DNA of 64,000 nucleotides, taken from NCBI GenBank assembly GCA_963697355.1, contig CAVONV010000013.1, forward strand, positions 248,001 through 312,000, written 5' to 3'. The translations under genes and the position numbers were made by a program. Positions 45,412 through 55,174 of the stretch are shown piece after piece (position 1 is the first letter of the stretch; each line of letters opens with the position of its first letter). This DNA is from CAVONV01 sp963697355. GTDB taxonomy: Bacteria > Acidobacteriota > Vicinamibacteria > Marinacidobacterales > DATDRI01. Below the pieces are notes generated by a model. The model saw only the letters and a program-made list of their open reading frames with translations. It had not been told where the DNA came from and did no database searches.

Positions 45412-46860
45412 ATGAGTGTCTCGGTTCCTCAAAAGGTCCGATCGGATGAGCCGGTGAGTGAAATATCACCGGGATGCTCGTCGGCGAATACGGATGTTCT
45501 CGTCGTGGAAGATCGTCAGTCCCTGAGGATGATGCTGCGGAGAACCTTGGAGTCCCGGAACTATCGAGTCGCGGAAGCCGCCGATGCCCGCGAGGCCGTC
45601 CGCCTGCTTACTTCGTCCAGGGTTTCCGTCGTGCTGACAGACCTCCGTCTGCCGTCCGGCAGCGGAATGGATGTGTTGCGGGCCGCGCGGGACGCCGACC
45701 CACACCTTCCTGTCATTGTCATGACGGCTTTCGGAACCGTCGAAGATGCTGTGGCAGCCATGAAAGACGGCGCCTTCGATTTCCTCTCCAAGCCTGTCGA
45801 TACGGATCATCTTCTCGTATTGACAGAACGGGCCGTCGAGCAGCGCCGGCTACGGATGGAGAATCTCATCCTCAAGGAAGCCTATGCCGCCCGGTATGGT
45901 TTTCCGCAGATCATTGGCGAAGATCGGGCACTCGAAGAAGTCTCACGCGCGATCCAGCGCGCCGCCGTTGCCGATACCACGGTGCTCCTCACCGGAGAGA
46001 GCGGAACCGGCAAAGAGCTGTTTGCACGGGCCCTCCATCACTTGAGTCCAAGACGAGATGGTCCTTTTCTCGCGATCAACTGTGCCGCTATCCCCGATGC
46101 ACTATTGGAGAACGAACTGTTTGGGCACGAGAAGGGTGCGTTTACCGGTGCCACGGGCCGGAAACTGGGAAAGTTGGAGTTGGCTGACCGCGGGACCGTG
46201 CTTCTCGATGAGATTGGCGAGGTTCCTCTGGGCCTGCAATCCAAGTTATTGCGGGTTCTCCAGGAGCACAGCTTCGAGCGCGTCGGCGGAACCTCTATCA
46301 TTAATGTGGATGTGAGGATAGTAGCCGCCACGAACCGTGATTTGGCCCAAGCCGTAGAAGACAAACTCTTCAGAGACGACTTGTTCTATCGGTTATCTGT
46401 ATTCCCCATCATGATTCCGCCGCTCAGGAGCCGGCGTGGCGATATCCCGTTGCTGGCGCGACACTATGTGGAGCGCTTTTGCCGTGAACTGGGAAAACCG
46501 CTCATGACGATTACTGAAGAGAGTATGGAACAACTGGTGTCGCACCACTGGCCCGGGAACGTGCGTGAGTTGGCGAATTGCATCGAGAGGGCTGTTTTGC
46601 TTTCCGATGAGACCGGGTTGACACCCGAGGTGCTCGGTTTTGTGGCGCGCGCGCAAGTGGCCTCTCCTCCGATCGGTTTCGATATGACCGGTAGCCTGGC
46701 TCAAGTGAGTCGACGTGCTGTTTCGTCGGCGGAGAAGGAAAAGGTACAGATGGTCATGGAGGAAGTGAACGGAGACCGAACGAGAGCTGCTGAAAAACTT
46801 CAGGTCAGCTCAAAGACACTCCTCTCAAAACTACGCGAGTATGGATTCGTGGGCAGTTGA
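45412..46860 (+). CDS. NtrC-family sigma-54-dependent response regulator
   Basis: 482 aa. Receiver domain (about 25-145) with LVVED and phospho-acceptor VVLTDLRLPSGSG. AAA+ domain with GESGTGKE, a perfect GAFTGA loop, LLDEIGEV and FRDDLFYRLSVFP. Fis-type C-terminal helix-turn-helix (RTRAAEKLQVSSKTLLSKLREYG). GGAG at 5 nt favours ATG 45412 over 45394. Intact, unlike the regulator at 1-1267. Likely partner of the kinase at 36225; targets may include the sigma-54 pilin promoter. Confidence 0.93.
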   Translation: MSVSVPQKVRSDEPVSEISPGCSSANTDVLVVEDRQSLRMMLRRTLESRNYRVAEAADAREAVRLLTSSRVSVVLTDLRLPSGSGMDVLRAARDADPHLPVIVMTAFGTVEDAVAAMKDGAFDFLSKPVDTDHLLVLTERAVEQRRLRMENLILKEAYAARYGFPQIIGEDRALEEVSRAIQRAAVADTTVLLTGESGTGKELFARALHHLSPRRDGPFLAINCAAIPDALLENELFGHEKGAFTGATGRKLGKLELADRGTVLLDEIGEVPLGLQSKLLRVLQEHSFERVGGTSIINVDVRIVAATNRDLAQAVEDKLFRDDLFYRLSVFPIMIPPLRSRRGDIPLLARHYVERFCRELGKPLMTITEESMEQLVSHHWPGNVRELANCIERAVLLSDETGLTPEVLGFVARAQVASPPIGFDMTGSLAQVSRRAVSSAEKEKVQMVMEEVNGDRTRAAEKLQVSSKTLLSKLREYGFVGS

Positions 46861-47876
46861 TGCTTAACAGAAAACATGGAGTTTTAGCCATGCGGAAGAC
46901 GATGACCAAATTCAAGGACGAGGATTCGAGAGGTTTTACGCTCATCGAAGTGCTGATATCGATGGCCATCACTATCGTCGTCATGGGAGCCGTTTTCGGT
47001 TTGTTGACTCGAGGACAACGAAGCTTCCAGAGAGAGCCTCAAGTGGCCGAGTTGCAGCAGAGCGCACGGACCGCACTCGACATGGTATCCAAAGACGTAT
47101 TGCAGGCCGGTGCGGGACTACCGGTGGAGTTTCCATCTTTTACGACAACGGCCATCAACCCGAGCGTTGGAGATGGCGGCACTGGCCCCGACGTGATCGA
47201 GATCGTGGGTTCGTCTTCGAGCGCCGGCGAGATGTACTACGCTCCCGAGCCCGTCGTTAATTTCGACGGATCCACCAATGTCACGCTGGGGCTGGCTCCC
47301 ACCGGCCTGGAAGTGGGTAATCTCGTGGTCGTCTACGACAACAATGAGTTGAGTCCCAATTGGGTCATGGGGTTTGTTACCGCGGTCAATCAGACACCAC
47401 CCGAAGCGATCGTGACTTTGGATGCAACCTTCGGTACCGCCATCGTTCCCGGCGGATACACGAATAACCCGGATGGTTTCACGGCGGGATTCATCACGCG
47501 GGTGTCGGTCGTCCAATATTCGACGCAGCTTCAAGGCAACGACCTGATATTGCGCCGGCAAGTGGATTTTGGGCAAATAAATCCCGTGGGTATGCTCGAC
47601 GATTTCCAGGTCGCCTATCTCGTCGGCACGCAACCGCAGATAGAACAACTCAGCCCACCACCTCCCCAGCCGACCCGAGGGATTCTTATTACTCCAGCGG
47701 ACATCATCTCTGGAATCCGCGTCACCGTTGCGGCGCGGTCGACTCAGGAGAACTTGGCCGGCTCGTCACAAGGAGCCTCCGGCGACTACATTCGAAAGAC
47801 GTTTTCTTCGAACATCAGTCCGAGGAACGTGCTTGCCGGATGCGCGGAGCGACTAGGAACGCAGTGTTCCATTTGA
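46860..47876 (+). CDS. pilW: PilW-like minor pilin
   Basis: 338 aa. Prepilin leader ends SRG before FTLIEVLISMAITIVVMGAV; then FQREPQVAELQQSARTALDMVSKDVLQAGAG, characteristic of PilW. The globular part is strand-rich with a Pro-rich loop. The ATG overlaps the regulator stop (TGATG), so it is translationally coupled; ATG 46890 is an alternative start. It sits apart from the other minor pilins, behind the NtrC-type gene. Confidence 0.85.
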   Translation: MLNRKHGVLAMRKTMTKFKDEDSRGFTLIEVLISMAITIVVMGAVFGLLTRGQRSFQREPQVAELQQSARTALDMVSKDVLQAGAGLPVEFPSFTTTAINPSVGDGGTGPDVIEIVGSSSSAGEMYYAPEPVVNFDGSTNVTLGLAPTGLEVGNLVVVYDNNELSPNWVMGFVTAVNQTPPEAIVTLDATFGTAIVPGGYTNNPDGFTAGFITRVSVVQYSTQLQGNDLILRRQVDFGQINPVGMLDDFQVAYLVGTQPQIEQLSPPPPQPTRGILITPADIISGIRVTVAARSTQENLAGSSQGASGDYIRKTFSSNISPRNVLAGCAERLGTQCSI

Positions 47877-47886
47877 TGGGTCGTCA

Positions 47887-48975
47887 ATGGCTGAGGGTTT
47901 CCAGAAATGCCGTGCCTGCGGGGCTAGGAACCGAGAACGATTCGAACACTGCGTTCGGTGTGGCGAGCTCTTAGCTTCAGACGGCCCTGACTCGACCTCA
48001 TTTATCCGTGTGAACACACTCACGCTGGTCGTTCTGGGTTTCGTTGCTTTGGGATTGTCGGTTGCGGCGTTCCGTTGGATCGCGACGGGAGCTCAATCGC
48101 AGCCACAGCCGAGTCCTGCGACTTCCGTTCGTAAGCCCGGCGCCCCCGCGCCAAGTCCGACCGGTGAACCGTCGGCCGGATTCAAAGACGCCGCCGAGGC
48201 AACTCGCCTCGGAATGGAAGCGTTCCAGAGCGGCGACTACGAATCAGCCTACGCCTATTTCGAGGAGCTTGGGCGTCTTTCGCCCACCAATATCACGGCG
48301 CATCTGTACGCCGGATTGTGCATGATACGCCTGGGAGATTTGGACACGGCGGAAGAAGACTTGAAAAGAGCCGTGGAGCTTCAACCCGACCATTCAGTGG
48401 CCGTTGGTCATCTCGTTTCGCTCTTGATGCAAAGAGGACAACTGGAAGAGGCGGAGAAGGTCCAATCGGAGCTTGTAAGGCGCAACCGCTACGATGCCGA
48501 ACCACTCATTGGACTTGGCCGGATCCTGAGAGAACGAGGTGATATGGAGCGTGCCCTGGAGGTCCATCGACGCGCCGTCGGTTTGGCCCCAACGGATGCC
48601 ACCGCGCTTCTGGAATTGGGCGTCTTGTTGAACGAGGCGAAATCGACCGGCGAAGCCAGGGAGGTGTTTCAGGAGGTTCTCTCGCTCGACGACGCCAACG
48701 TAGCAGCCCACGCGGGGCTCGGCACTTCCTTGATGCTCGAGGAGCGCTACGAGGGGGCTGTAGAGCCGCTGGAGCGTGCCCTAAGTCTGGATAGCGAACA
48801 AGCCTCGGTGCATCTAAACCTCGCGATTGTCTACGAAAACCTCGACCGGGTGGAAGACTCGCTACGGGAATACGAAGCATTCGTCCGTCTCACCGATGAC
48901 CGGGAAAAGGCGGCGCGTGTCGAAGAATTGGTGACAAGAGCCCGAGCCGCACTTGCGGAACGCCAGGGGCGCTAG
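47887..48975 (+). CDS. Zinc-ribbon / TPR membrane protein
   Basis: 362 aa. Zinc ribbon CRACGARNRERFEHCVRC, one membrane helix (about 40-62), a Pro/Ser-rich linker, then at least six TPR units from about 100 (LYAGLCMIRLGDLDTAEEDL, LGRILRERGDMERALEVH, LGTSLMLEERYEGAVEPLERA). Paralogue of 43669-44775. It follows pilW by 10 nt, so the pilW-TPR pair mirrors the pilY1-TPR order. Function unknown. Confidence 0.78.
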   Translation: MAEGFQKCRACGARNRERFEHCVRCGELLASDGPDSTSFIRVNTLTLVVLGFVALGLSVAAFRWIATGAQSQPQPSPATSVRKPGAPAPSPTGEPSAGFKDAAEATRLGMEAFQSGDYESAYAYFEELGRLSPTNITAHLYAGLCMIRLGDLDTAEEDLKRAVELQPDHSVAVGHLVSLLMQRGQLEEAEKVQSELVRRNRYDAEPLIGLGRILRERGDMERALEVHRRAVGLAPTDATALLELGVLLNEAKSTGEAREVFQEVLSLDDANVAAHAGLGTSLMLEERYEGAVEPLERALSLDSEQASVHLNLAIVYENLDRVEDSLREYEAFVRLTDDREKAARVEELVTRARAALAERQGR

Positions 48976-49148
48976 TTGCGTCACCCGGACCCATTCACGG
49001 GAAAAAAGAGACCAAAGGTGAAGAATGGCATGGTCTCGGTCAAGTTTTGTGACCGAGTTTTCCCTTGTCGGCGCCTCGGTTTGCATCCTTTTCCGGATCG
49101 ATTGAAAGGATATCCGCGGCTTTTCGGACGGACCCCTCCTAACCTGGC

Positions 49149-49177
49149 TTGACATTGCGCGGTCCGATGCCTAGGAT
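49149..49177 (+). promoter_or_regulatory. Sigma-70-type promoter of the GTPase-argF operon
   Basis: TTGACA (49149-49154), 17-nt spacer, TAGGAT (49172-49177). Predicted start near 49184 gives a short leader before ATG 49221. The region 48976-49220 has no gene. Confidence 0.7.
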
Positions 49178-49220
49178 CACCGCCGACAACACCAACTGCA
49201 AATACTGATGGAGGCGATCC

Positions 49221-50534
49221 ATGGAGAAAACTCGAGTACTGATCATGGGAGCAGCGGGACGCGATTTTCACAACTTCAATCTGGTCTATAGGAACAATCC
49301 AAGTGCCGAGGTGGTTGCCTTTACCGCTACCCAGATTCCGAACATCGATGGACGGAGGTACCCCGCAGAGCTTGCGGGACCGGATTATCCCGAGGGGATT
49401 CCCATCCATCCCGAAGAAGATCTGAGTCGTCTCATCAGGGAGTTAGAGATCCACGAGGTCGTGTTCTCTTACAGTGATGTGCGTCATGTCTACGTCATGA
49501 ACCGAGCCAGCGAGGTTCTCGCGGCGGGAGCGGATTTCAAGCTCCTTGGAGCCCGCAGTACCATGCTGGAAGCGAAGGTTCCCGTCGTTTCGGTATGTGC
49601 TGTTCGAACCGGTTGCGGAAAGAGCCAAACGACACGAAAAGTTCGGCAGATCCTGGGCGAAAAGGACAAGCGGTCCGTGGTGGTTCGGCACCCCATGCCT
49701 TACGGAGATCTGACCAAACAACGAGTGCAGCGGTTCTCCTCCTACGAGGACTTGGAAACCCACGACTGCACCATCGAAGAGCGAGAAGAGTATGAGCCTC
49801 ATCTCGCCGAAGGAACGGTCGTCTATGCCGGGGTCGACTACGAGGCGATCTTGAGAGAAGCCGAAAAAGAAGCCGACGTTGTTCTGTGGGACGGTGGTAA
49901 CAATGACCTGCCTTTCTATCGAGCTGATGTAGAAATCGTGGTGACCGATCCGCATCGCGCGGGCCACGAGCTCGAGTACCACCCCGGTGAGGCCAATCTG
50001 CGCCGCGCCCAAGTGGTCGTGATTAACAAAATCGACTCCTCGAGTTTGGAGAACATTCAAACGGTTCGTGAGAACATCGCGCGTGTCAATCCCAATGCGA
50101 CCATCATCGAAGCGGCTTCCCCCATCTTCGTGGACAACCCGGATGCTGTGCGTGGAAAGAAAGTCCTTGCCATTGAAGACGGGCCGACCATCACCCACGG
50201 GGAGATCCCGTTCGGAGCGGCGGTGCTCGCAGCACGTCGTTTCGGAATGTCGGAGCTCGTCGATGCTCGACCCCATGCGGTGGGAACTATCCGCGACACC
50301 TATGAGAAGTACACTCACTTGGGTCCTGCGCTTCCCGCGATGGGATACGGGGAGCAGCAAGTTCGAGACTTGGAGGCGACCATCGATGCTACGGATGCCG
50401 ACGTCGTTGTCTTCGCCACACCCGTCGATTTTCGGCGCCTCGTCAAGCTCTCAAAGCCGGCCGTCCGCGTCCGATATGAGCTGCAGGAGATCGGTAAACC
50501 GGACTTGAGGGACGTGCTGACAAAACTCTTATGA
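49221..50534 (+). CDS. Cyclic 2,3-diphosphoglycerate synthetase-like GTPase
   Basis: 437 aa. N-terminal Rossmann domain (VLIMGAAGRDFHNFNLVYR), then a P-loop NTPase with CAVRTGCGKSQTTRKVRQIL (GxxxxGKS/T) and WDGGNNDLPFY, VVINKIDSSS. The GAAGRDFHNFN opening and the overall layout are those of the cyclic 2,3-diphosphoglycerate synthetase (CpgS) family first studied in methanogens. Bacterial members are common but have no settled role. argF starts within its stop (ATGA), so the two are coupled, which points to nitrogen or arginine metabolism rather than thermoadaptation. Confidence 0.8.
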   Translation: MEKTRVLIMGAAGRDFHNFNLVYRNNPSAEVVAFTATQIPNIDGRRYPAELAGPDYPEGIPIHPEEDLSRLIRELEIHEVVFSYSDVRHVYVMNRASEVLAAGADFKLLGARSTMLEAKVPVVSVCAVRTGCGKSQTTRKVRQILGEKDKRSVVVRHPMPYGDLTKQRVQRFSSYEDLETHDCTIEEREEYEPHLAEGTVVYAGVDYEAILREAEKEADVVLWDGGNNDLPFYRADVEIVVTDPHRAGHELEYHPGEANLRRAQVVVINKIDSSSLENIQTVRENIARVNPNATIIEAASPIFVDNPDAVRGKKVLAIEDGPTITHGEIPFGAAVLAARRFGMSELVDARPHAVGTIRDTYEKYTHLGPALPAMGYGEQQVRDLEATIDATDADVVVFATPVDFRRLVKLSKPAVRVRYELQEIGKPDLRDVLTKLL

Positions 50535-51454
50535 TGCGAGCTCGACATTTCGTCTCTATCCGCGATCTGAGTGCCGCGGATGTTGAAGAACTCTTCCGCC
50601 TTACTTCGGAAATGAAGCGCTCTCCGGAATCCTACCAGGATGCCCTTCGAGGAAAGACTCTGGGAATGGTCTTCGAGAGCCCTTCGACTCGTACGCGGGT
50701 ATCGTTTGAAGTCGGTATCTATCAACTCGGTGGACAAGGGCTGTATTTGAGCGGGAGCGATCTCCAGATCGGAGTCGGAGAAACAGTATCTGACACCGCT
50801 CGCGTGTTGTCACGCTATGTCGATGCCATCGTGGCGCGGGTCCGTTCCCACTCGGATGTCGCCGACATGGCGCGAAGTGCGACGGTGCCGGTCATCAATG
50901 GGCTTTCCGATTTGCTGCACCCGTGTCAAGCCCTTGCCGATTACTTCACGCTTGGCGAAAGGAAAGGTGATCTCAAGCGTCGCAAGGTGGCTTACGTGGG
51001 CGATGGAAATCATGTTTGCCATTCCCTGTTGTACGGTGCCAACAAAGTCGGCGTCGATATCGTCGTTGCTTCTCCGAAGGGCCATGAACCGAAGAGCATC
51101 ATTGTCAAGAGCGCGCAGCGCGAAGCGAAGCAGTCCGGAACGCAAATTGCCCTTGTTCGTGACCCTTCAATCGCCGTGGCCGATGCCGATGCCGTCTATA
51201 CCAATCGTTGGACACCGATAGGGTTGGAGGCGGAGTCCGAGAAGAGAAAATCCACGTTCCAAAAGTACCAAGTGGACATCGATCTCATGTCGCGGGCCAA
51301 GCCGGATGCGGTCTTTATGCACTGTATGCCGGCCAAGCGAGAGGAAGAAGTCACATCAGAGGTGTTAGACGGTCCACAAAGTGTTGCTCTTGACCAAGTA
51401 GAAAACCGCCTTCATCTTCAGAAAGCCATTTTGTATCAATTGATGAAAGGCTAA
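50531..51454 (+). CDS. argF: Ornithine carbamoyltransferase
   Basis: 307 aa. Carbamoyl phosphate + ornithine to citrulline. Carbamoyl-phosphate site FESPSTRTRVSFEVG, second-domain HPCQALADYFT, and the ornithine Cys loop MHCMPAKREEEVT. The ornithine-side segment reads DAVYTNRWTPIGLEAE. Normal length. Start overlaps the upstream GTPase stop. The following gap carries the octamer array. Confidence 0.94.
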   Translation: MMRARHFVSIRDLSAADVEELFRLTSEMKRSPESYQDALRGKTLGMVFESPSTRTRVSFEVGIYQLGGQGLYLSGSDLQIGVGETVSDTARVLSRYVDAIVARVRSHSDVADMARSATVPVINGLSDLLHPCQALADYFTLGERKGDLKRRKVAYVGDGNHVCHSLLYGANKVGVDIVVASPKGHEPKSIIVKSAQREAKQSGTQIALVRDPSIAVADADAVYTNRWTPIGLEAESEKRKSTFQKYQVDIDLMSRAKPDAVFMHCMPAKREEEVTSEVLDGPQSVALDQVENRLHLQKAILYQLMKG

Positions 51455-51484
51455 ATCGAGTACTCGAGTACTCGAGAATTCAAG
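51453..51484. repeat. 8-bp tandem repeat array after argF
   Basis: Four octamers: AAATCGAG, TACTCGAG, TACTCGAG, AATTCAAG, starting at the argF stop and lying between convergent genes. CTCGAGTACTCGAG is palindromic and can fold back. Confidence 0.72.
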
Positions 51485-51560
51485 AAGACTGTTATTTGAC
51501 CACCGTGTAGATTGGATCTGCGCCCTCGACTGCCCGACCGGGTCACTCTTCCCTCATCAC

Positions 51561-52309
<749 letters not shown>

Positions 52310-52312
52310 GGC

Positions 52313-53401
52313 TCACCTTTTCCCGACACCGAGTTGACGGAGTGCCCAGCGGATCTCCTCGCGTGGAAAGCCCTCCAGGACGTTCACTCGACCAATGGCC
52401 GTGGGAACCACGAAACGAAAGCCTCGTCGCCCGATCTTCTTGTCGTTGTCGATGGCTTCCATGACGCGGCGGGGACTCAAGCGCCGGAGAGAGGGAAGAG
52501 ACGCCAGATTTCGAACGCTCGACAGCATCCGATCTGAAATCTCTTGGCTGAGGAGTTGGCGCCGTTGTGCCACCTTGACGGCGGCAATCATGCCCCATCC
52601 TACCGCCTGGCCGTGGCTCAAATAACGATACTCTCCAGCGGCTTCGAGACCGTGCCCGATGGTATGCCCAAAATTCAGAATCCTTCTCTCGCCTCTTTCT
52701 CGCTCATCGTTCCGCACCACCGTCAGTTTCATGCGAACCGCCGCCGCCATCGCTTGGTCGAAATCCTTGGATTGTGGGTCGAATGGCGTCGTTAGCTTTT
52801 CTATTTGCCGGAACATGCGCGGAGAGCCAATGAACCCGTATTTCAGTAACTCGAATCGGCCGGATTGGATTTCGCGGAGGGGGAGAGTGGCCAGCAGCTC
52901 GGGATCAATCAACACGACATCGGGTCGGTAGATGGCCCCCACGAGATTCTTCCCCTGCGGAAGATTGACTCCGACCTTCGCTCCGATGGAGCTGTCGATT
53001 TGGGCGAGCAGGGTCGTCGGCATTTGGATGAGGCCGATGCCGCGAAGGTAGGTCGCGGCCACGAATCCTGCGGTGTCTCCGACGACGCCCCCGCCGAAGG
53101 CGATGAGCCCGTCTTCGCGGCTGATGCCGATCCGCGTCAACTCGGCATAAAGGCGCTCGACCGTGGCGAGGGTCTTGTATCGCTCTCCCTCTCCCATGTA
53201 AACGAATTGTGCTTCCATACCCGCGTGGGCCAGACTCGTGCGCAGGAGTCCGCCGTAGAGGCGAACCAGTTTCCGATGAGTGACCACCACCACGCGCCGG
53301 TCTCTCCAAAGGCGTTTGAGGAGAGGTCCCGCTTCTGCCGTTAGCCCCCGTCCCATCCAGACAGGGTAGGGGTCGTCTTTTTCGTGAAGTCTCCGATACA
53401 T
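52313..53401 (-). CDS. aroB: 3-dehydroquinate synthase
   Basis: 362 aa. NAD-binding DGLIAFGGGVVGDTAGFVAA, PTTLLAQIDSSIGAKVGVN, and metal-ligand regions FELLKYGFIGS and NFGHTIGHGLEAA with its His pair, followed by SHGQAVGWGM. Second step of the shikimate pathway, DAHP to 3-dehydroquinate. In an operon with ubiE. Confidence 0.95.
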   Translation of the reverse strand: MYRRLHEKDDPYPVWMGRGLTAEAGPLLKRLWRDRRVVVVTHRKLVRLYGGLLRTSLAHAGMEAQFVYMGEGERYKTLATVERLYAELTRIGISREDGLIAFGGGVVGDTAGFVAATYLRGIGLIQMPTTLLAQIDSSIGAKVGVNLPQGKNLVGAIYRPDVVLIDPELLATLPLREIQSGRFELLKYGFIGSPRMFRQIEKLTTPFDPQSKDFDQAMAAAVRMKLTVVRNDERERGERRILNFGHTIGHGLEAAGEYRYLSHGQAVGWGMIAAVKVAQRRQLLSQEISDRMLSSVRNLASLPSLRRLSPRRVMEAIDNDKKIGRRGFRFVVPTAIGRVNVLEGFPREEIRWALRQLGVGKR

Positions 53402-53418
53402 TGGTACGACTCGTAAAG

Positions 53419-53636
53419 AACTCGAGAACTCAAGTACTCAAGTACTCAAGTACTCAAGAAAGGGGTATTCATGTACCCCCGCGCAAACGGCGCCTTTCAC
53501 GTTAGGTGCGGAGAAGAGGTTAACGCAAAGACGAAGAGACACAAAGCAAAAAGACGCAAGAATCCAAGCACTCGAGAATCTGGAACGGCATCTTCTCGAG
53601 TGCTTGGTTCTCGAGTACTCGAATTCTTGAGTTCTA
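53419..53636. repeat. Inverted 8-bp repeat arrays with a 15-bp perfect stem
   Basis: Five units ending in TACTCAAG (53419-53458) face opposite-strand units (CTCGAGTA, CTCGAATT, CTTGAGTT) at 53608-53636. Between them lies a perfect inverted pair, CCAAGCACTCGAGAA (53564-53578) and TTCTCGAGTGCTTGG (53593-53607). An ACGCAAAGACG/AGACGCAAG-type repeat sits at 53520-53562. No gene in 53402-53650. Confidence 0.78.
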
Positions 53637-53650
53637 CCTTTTACTTCCAG

Positions 53651-54154
53651 CTACCTTAGCCAGCCGGGCAGCGCACCGGCCCTTCTGCCCCGCTCGCGAA
53701 ATTCTTCAATGATGCGTTTCTTTTCTTCGTGCATGGCTTCGAGTGTTTGTTCCAGTACCTTCTCGGCCGGATCTTCTCGAAGCCTCTCTCCCGGACGTCT
53801 TCTTGCCTGACGCTCGGCAAGACGCCACTCGAGACGGCGTATTCGGGCGTCGACACGGGCCAGCTCCCGACGGTGCTTTTCTGCTTCCTTGACCCAATAA
53901 GCCTGCTCTTTGGCAAGGTTGAGCTGTGGACTCACCTTTCGGGCTTTCGGAGGACTTGCCGGGATGGGATGGGCCTCTTTCCGGTGGTATTGCCCCAGGT
54001 CTCGGTTGGTAAAAGAACGGACATTCTTCGCTGATCGAGTTTCCTGAACGGTTTGCCGTCGCACACGTTCCCTTCTTGCGGCTCCTGTCAGATCGTGAGC
54101 CAATAAGACGGCCGACAGGAAACATATCAATGCGAGCAAAAAAAAGATCTTCAT
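53651..54154 (-). CDS. Exported coiled-coil protein ending in RRAGALPGWLR
   Basis: 167 aa. Signal peptide MKIFFLLALICFLSAVLLAH, then RRERVRRQT and VRSFTNRDL (matching the KEKERR and VITDRDL of the 44816 protein). A basic coiled coil follows (WVKEAEKHRRELARVDARIRR, then EWRLAERQARRRPGERL) and the terminal RRAGALPGWLR. Paralogue of 44816-45367. AAGGAG upstream of ATG 54154. Function unknown. Confidence 0.72.
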   Translation of the reverse strand: MKIFFLLALICFLSAVLLAHDLTGAARRERVRRQTVQETRSAKNVRSFTNRDLGQYHRKEAHPIPASPPKARKVSPQLNLAKEQAYWVKEAEKHRRELARVDARIRRLEWRLAERQARRRPGERLREDPAEKVLEQTLEAMHEEKKRIIEEFRERGRRAGALPGWLR

Positions 54155-54283
54155 TAACCACACTCCTTGATTCGAACGAGATTTGTGATCTCGCGCCTGG
54201 AGCGATGCGGAGAGAGAAGGGCCTATGGTTATAGACGACGAAATGGGGCCTAACCCTCCCTCCCATGTGTTAAAATCTTCGCA

Positions 54284-54955
54284 TTGAAACTGACCCGTTT
54301 TTTCAGGCAAAAAGCCGCACCGAAAGGGCCGAGCAAAGATGAGTTCGCCCGCGATCGTGAGCGGATGGTCGCGGATCAAATCTCGAGACGGGACGTCAAG
54401 GACGAACGCGTCCTGGCGGCCCTCCGTAAGGTGGAACGGCACCGTTTTCTAGCCCGCGATCAATGGTCTTCGGCTTACGCCGATCACCCTTTGCCCATAG
54501 GGGATGAGCAGACCATCTCTCAACCCTACATTGTTGCGCTCATGACGGATGCGTTGGGTCTCCAAGGCGGTGAGCGTGTCCTCGAAGTCGGGACGGGAAG
54601 CGGCTACCAGACGGCGATATTGGCTGAGCTCGCAGGTGAGGTTTTTTCTATTGAGCTCGTTTCGCGTCTGTCGGAACGGGCGCGGTCCATTCTCGACGAG
54701 CTCGGATACCACGATATCCACCTTCGAGTCGGTGACGGTAGACTGGGATGGCCGGAGCAGGCGCCTTTCGACGCGATCTTGGTGGCGGCTGCGCCCCGCG
54801 AGGTTCCTGAAGCCCTCCGGGCGCAGCTCATCGAAGGCGGGCGCCTAGTCATTCCGGTGGGTGATCTCCATCAAGAGCTGGAGGTCCATAGGCGGCACAA
54901 AAGTGGATTCGCCGTGAAGCAGATTGCCGCAGTCCGGTTCGTGCCGTTGCGCTAG
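54284..54955 (+). CDS. pcm: Protein-L-isoaspartate O-methyltransferase
   Basis: 223 aa. Repairs isoaspartyl residues using SAM. Family motifs: MVADQISRRDVKDERVLAALRKVERHRF, AYADHPLPIGDEQTISQPYIVALMTDAL, VLEVGTGSGYQTAILAEL, FDAILVAAAPREVPEALRAQL. TTG 54284 is the longest start; ATG 54365 (before VADQIS) is plausible and closer to the usual family start. Confidence 0.92.
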   Translation: MKLTRFFRQKAAPKGPSKDEFARDRERMVADQISRRDVKDERVLAALRKVERHRFLARDQWSSAYADHPLPIGDEQTISQPYIVALMTDALGLQGGERVLEVGTGSGYQTAILAELAGEVFSIELVSRLSERARSILDELGYHDIHLRVGDGRLGWPEQAPFDAILVAAAPREVPEALRAQLIEGGRLVIPVGDLHQELEVHRRHKSGFAVKQIAAVRFVPLR

Positions 54956-55027
54956 ACCTGATGACGGGACGGCTCACTTCTCGGTGAGCGCCTCGCTGCC
55001 GCCGTCAGCAGTCAAGAAGTCTCCAGA

Positions 55028-55106
55028 CTTTGCGACTTTGCGGCTTTGCGACTCCGCGTCGAGAATCCGGAATTCAACGCCAAGCCGCTAAGGCGCAGAG
55101 ACGCAG
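55028..55106. repeat. CTTTGCGA octamers and CGCCAAG-type interspersed repeat
   Basis: Three CTTTGCGA/CTTTGCGG units plus a diverged CTCCGCGT form an 8-bp array (55028-55059). Just after, CGCCAAGCCGCTAAGGCGCA (from 55079) is a common intergenic repeat type of the kind seen again at 53520. No gene in 54956-55174. Confidence 0.65.
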
Positions 55107-55121
55107 GGGAGTTGTTCCAAA

Positions 55122-55157
55122 CAAAAAAGGCCGGGCCTCGATGAAGCCCGGCCTTTC
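55122..55157 (-). terminator. Rho-independent terminator of the OmpA-family gene
   Basis: An 11-bp stem AAAGGCCGGGC / GCCCGGCCTTT with a 9-nt loop. Read on the minus strand it is followed by a T run (55128-55123). It lies 18 nt after the OmpA-family stop. Confidence 0.9.
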
Positions 55158-55174
55158 TCTAAGTCTCTATGGCG

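Noticed and set aside
49143..49160. Possible sigma-54 site CTGGCTTGACATTGC
   Set aside because: GG and GC are 9 nt apart rather than 10; the TTGACA-17-TAGGAT sigma-70 reading is better.
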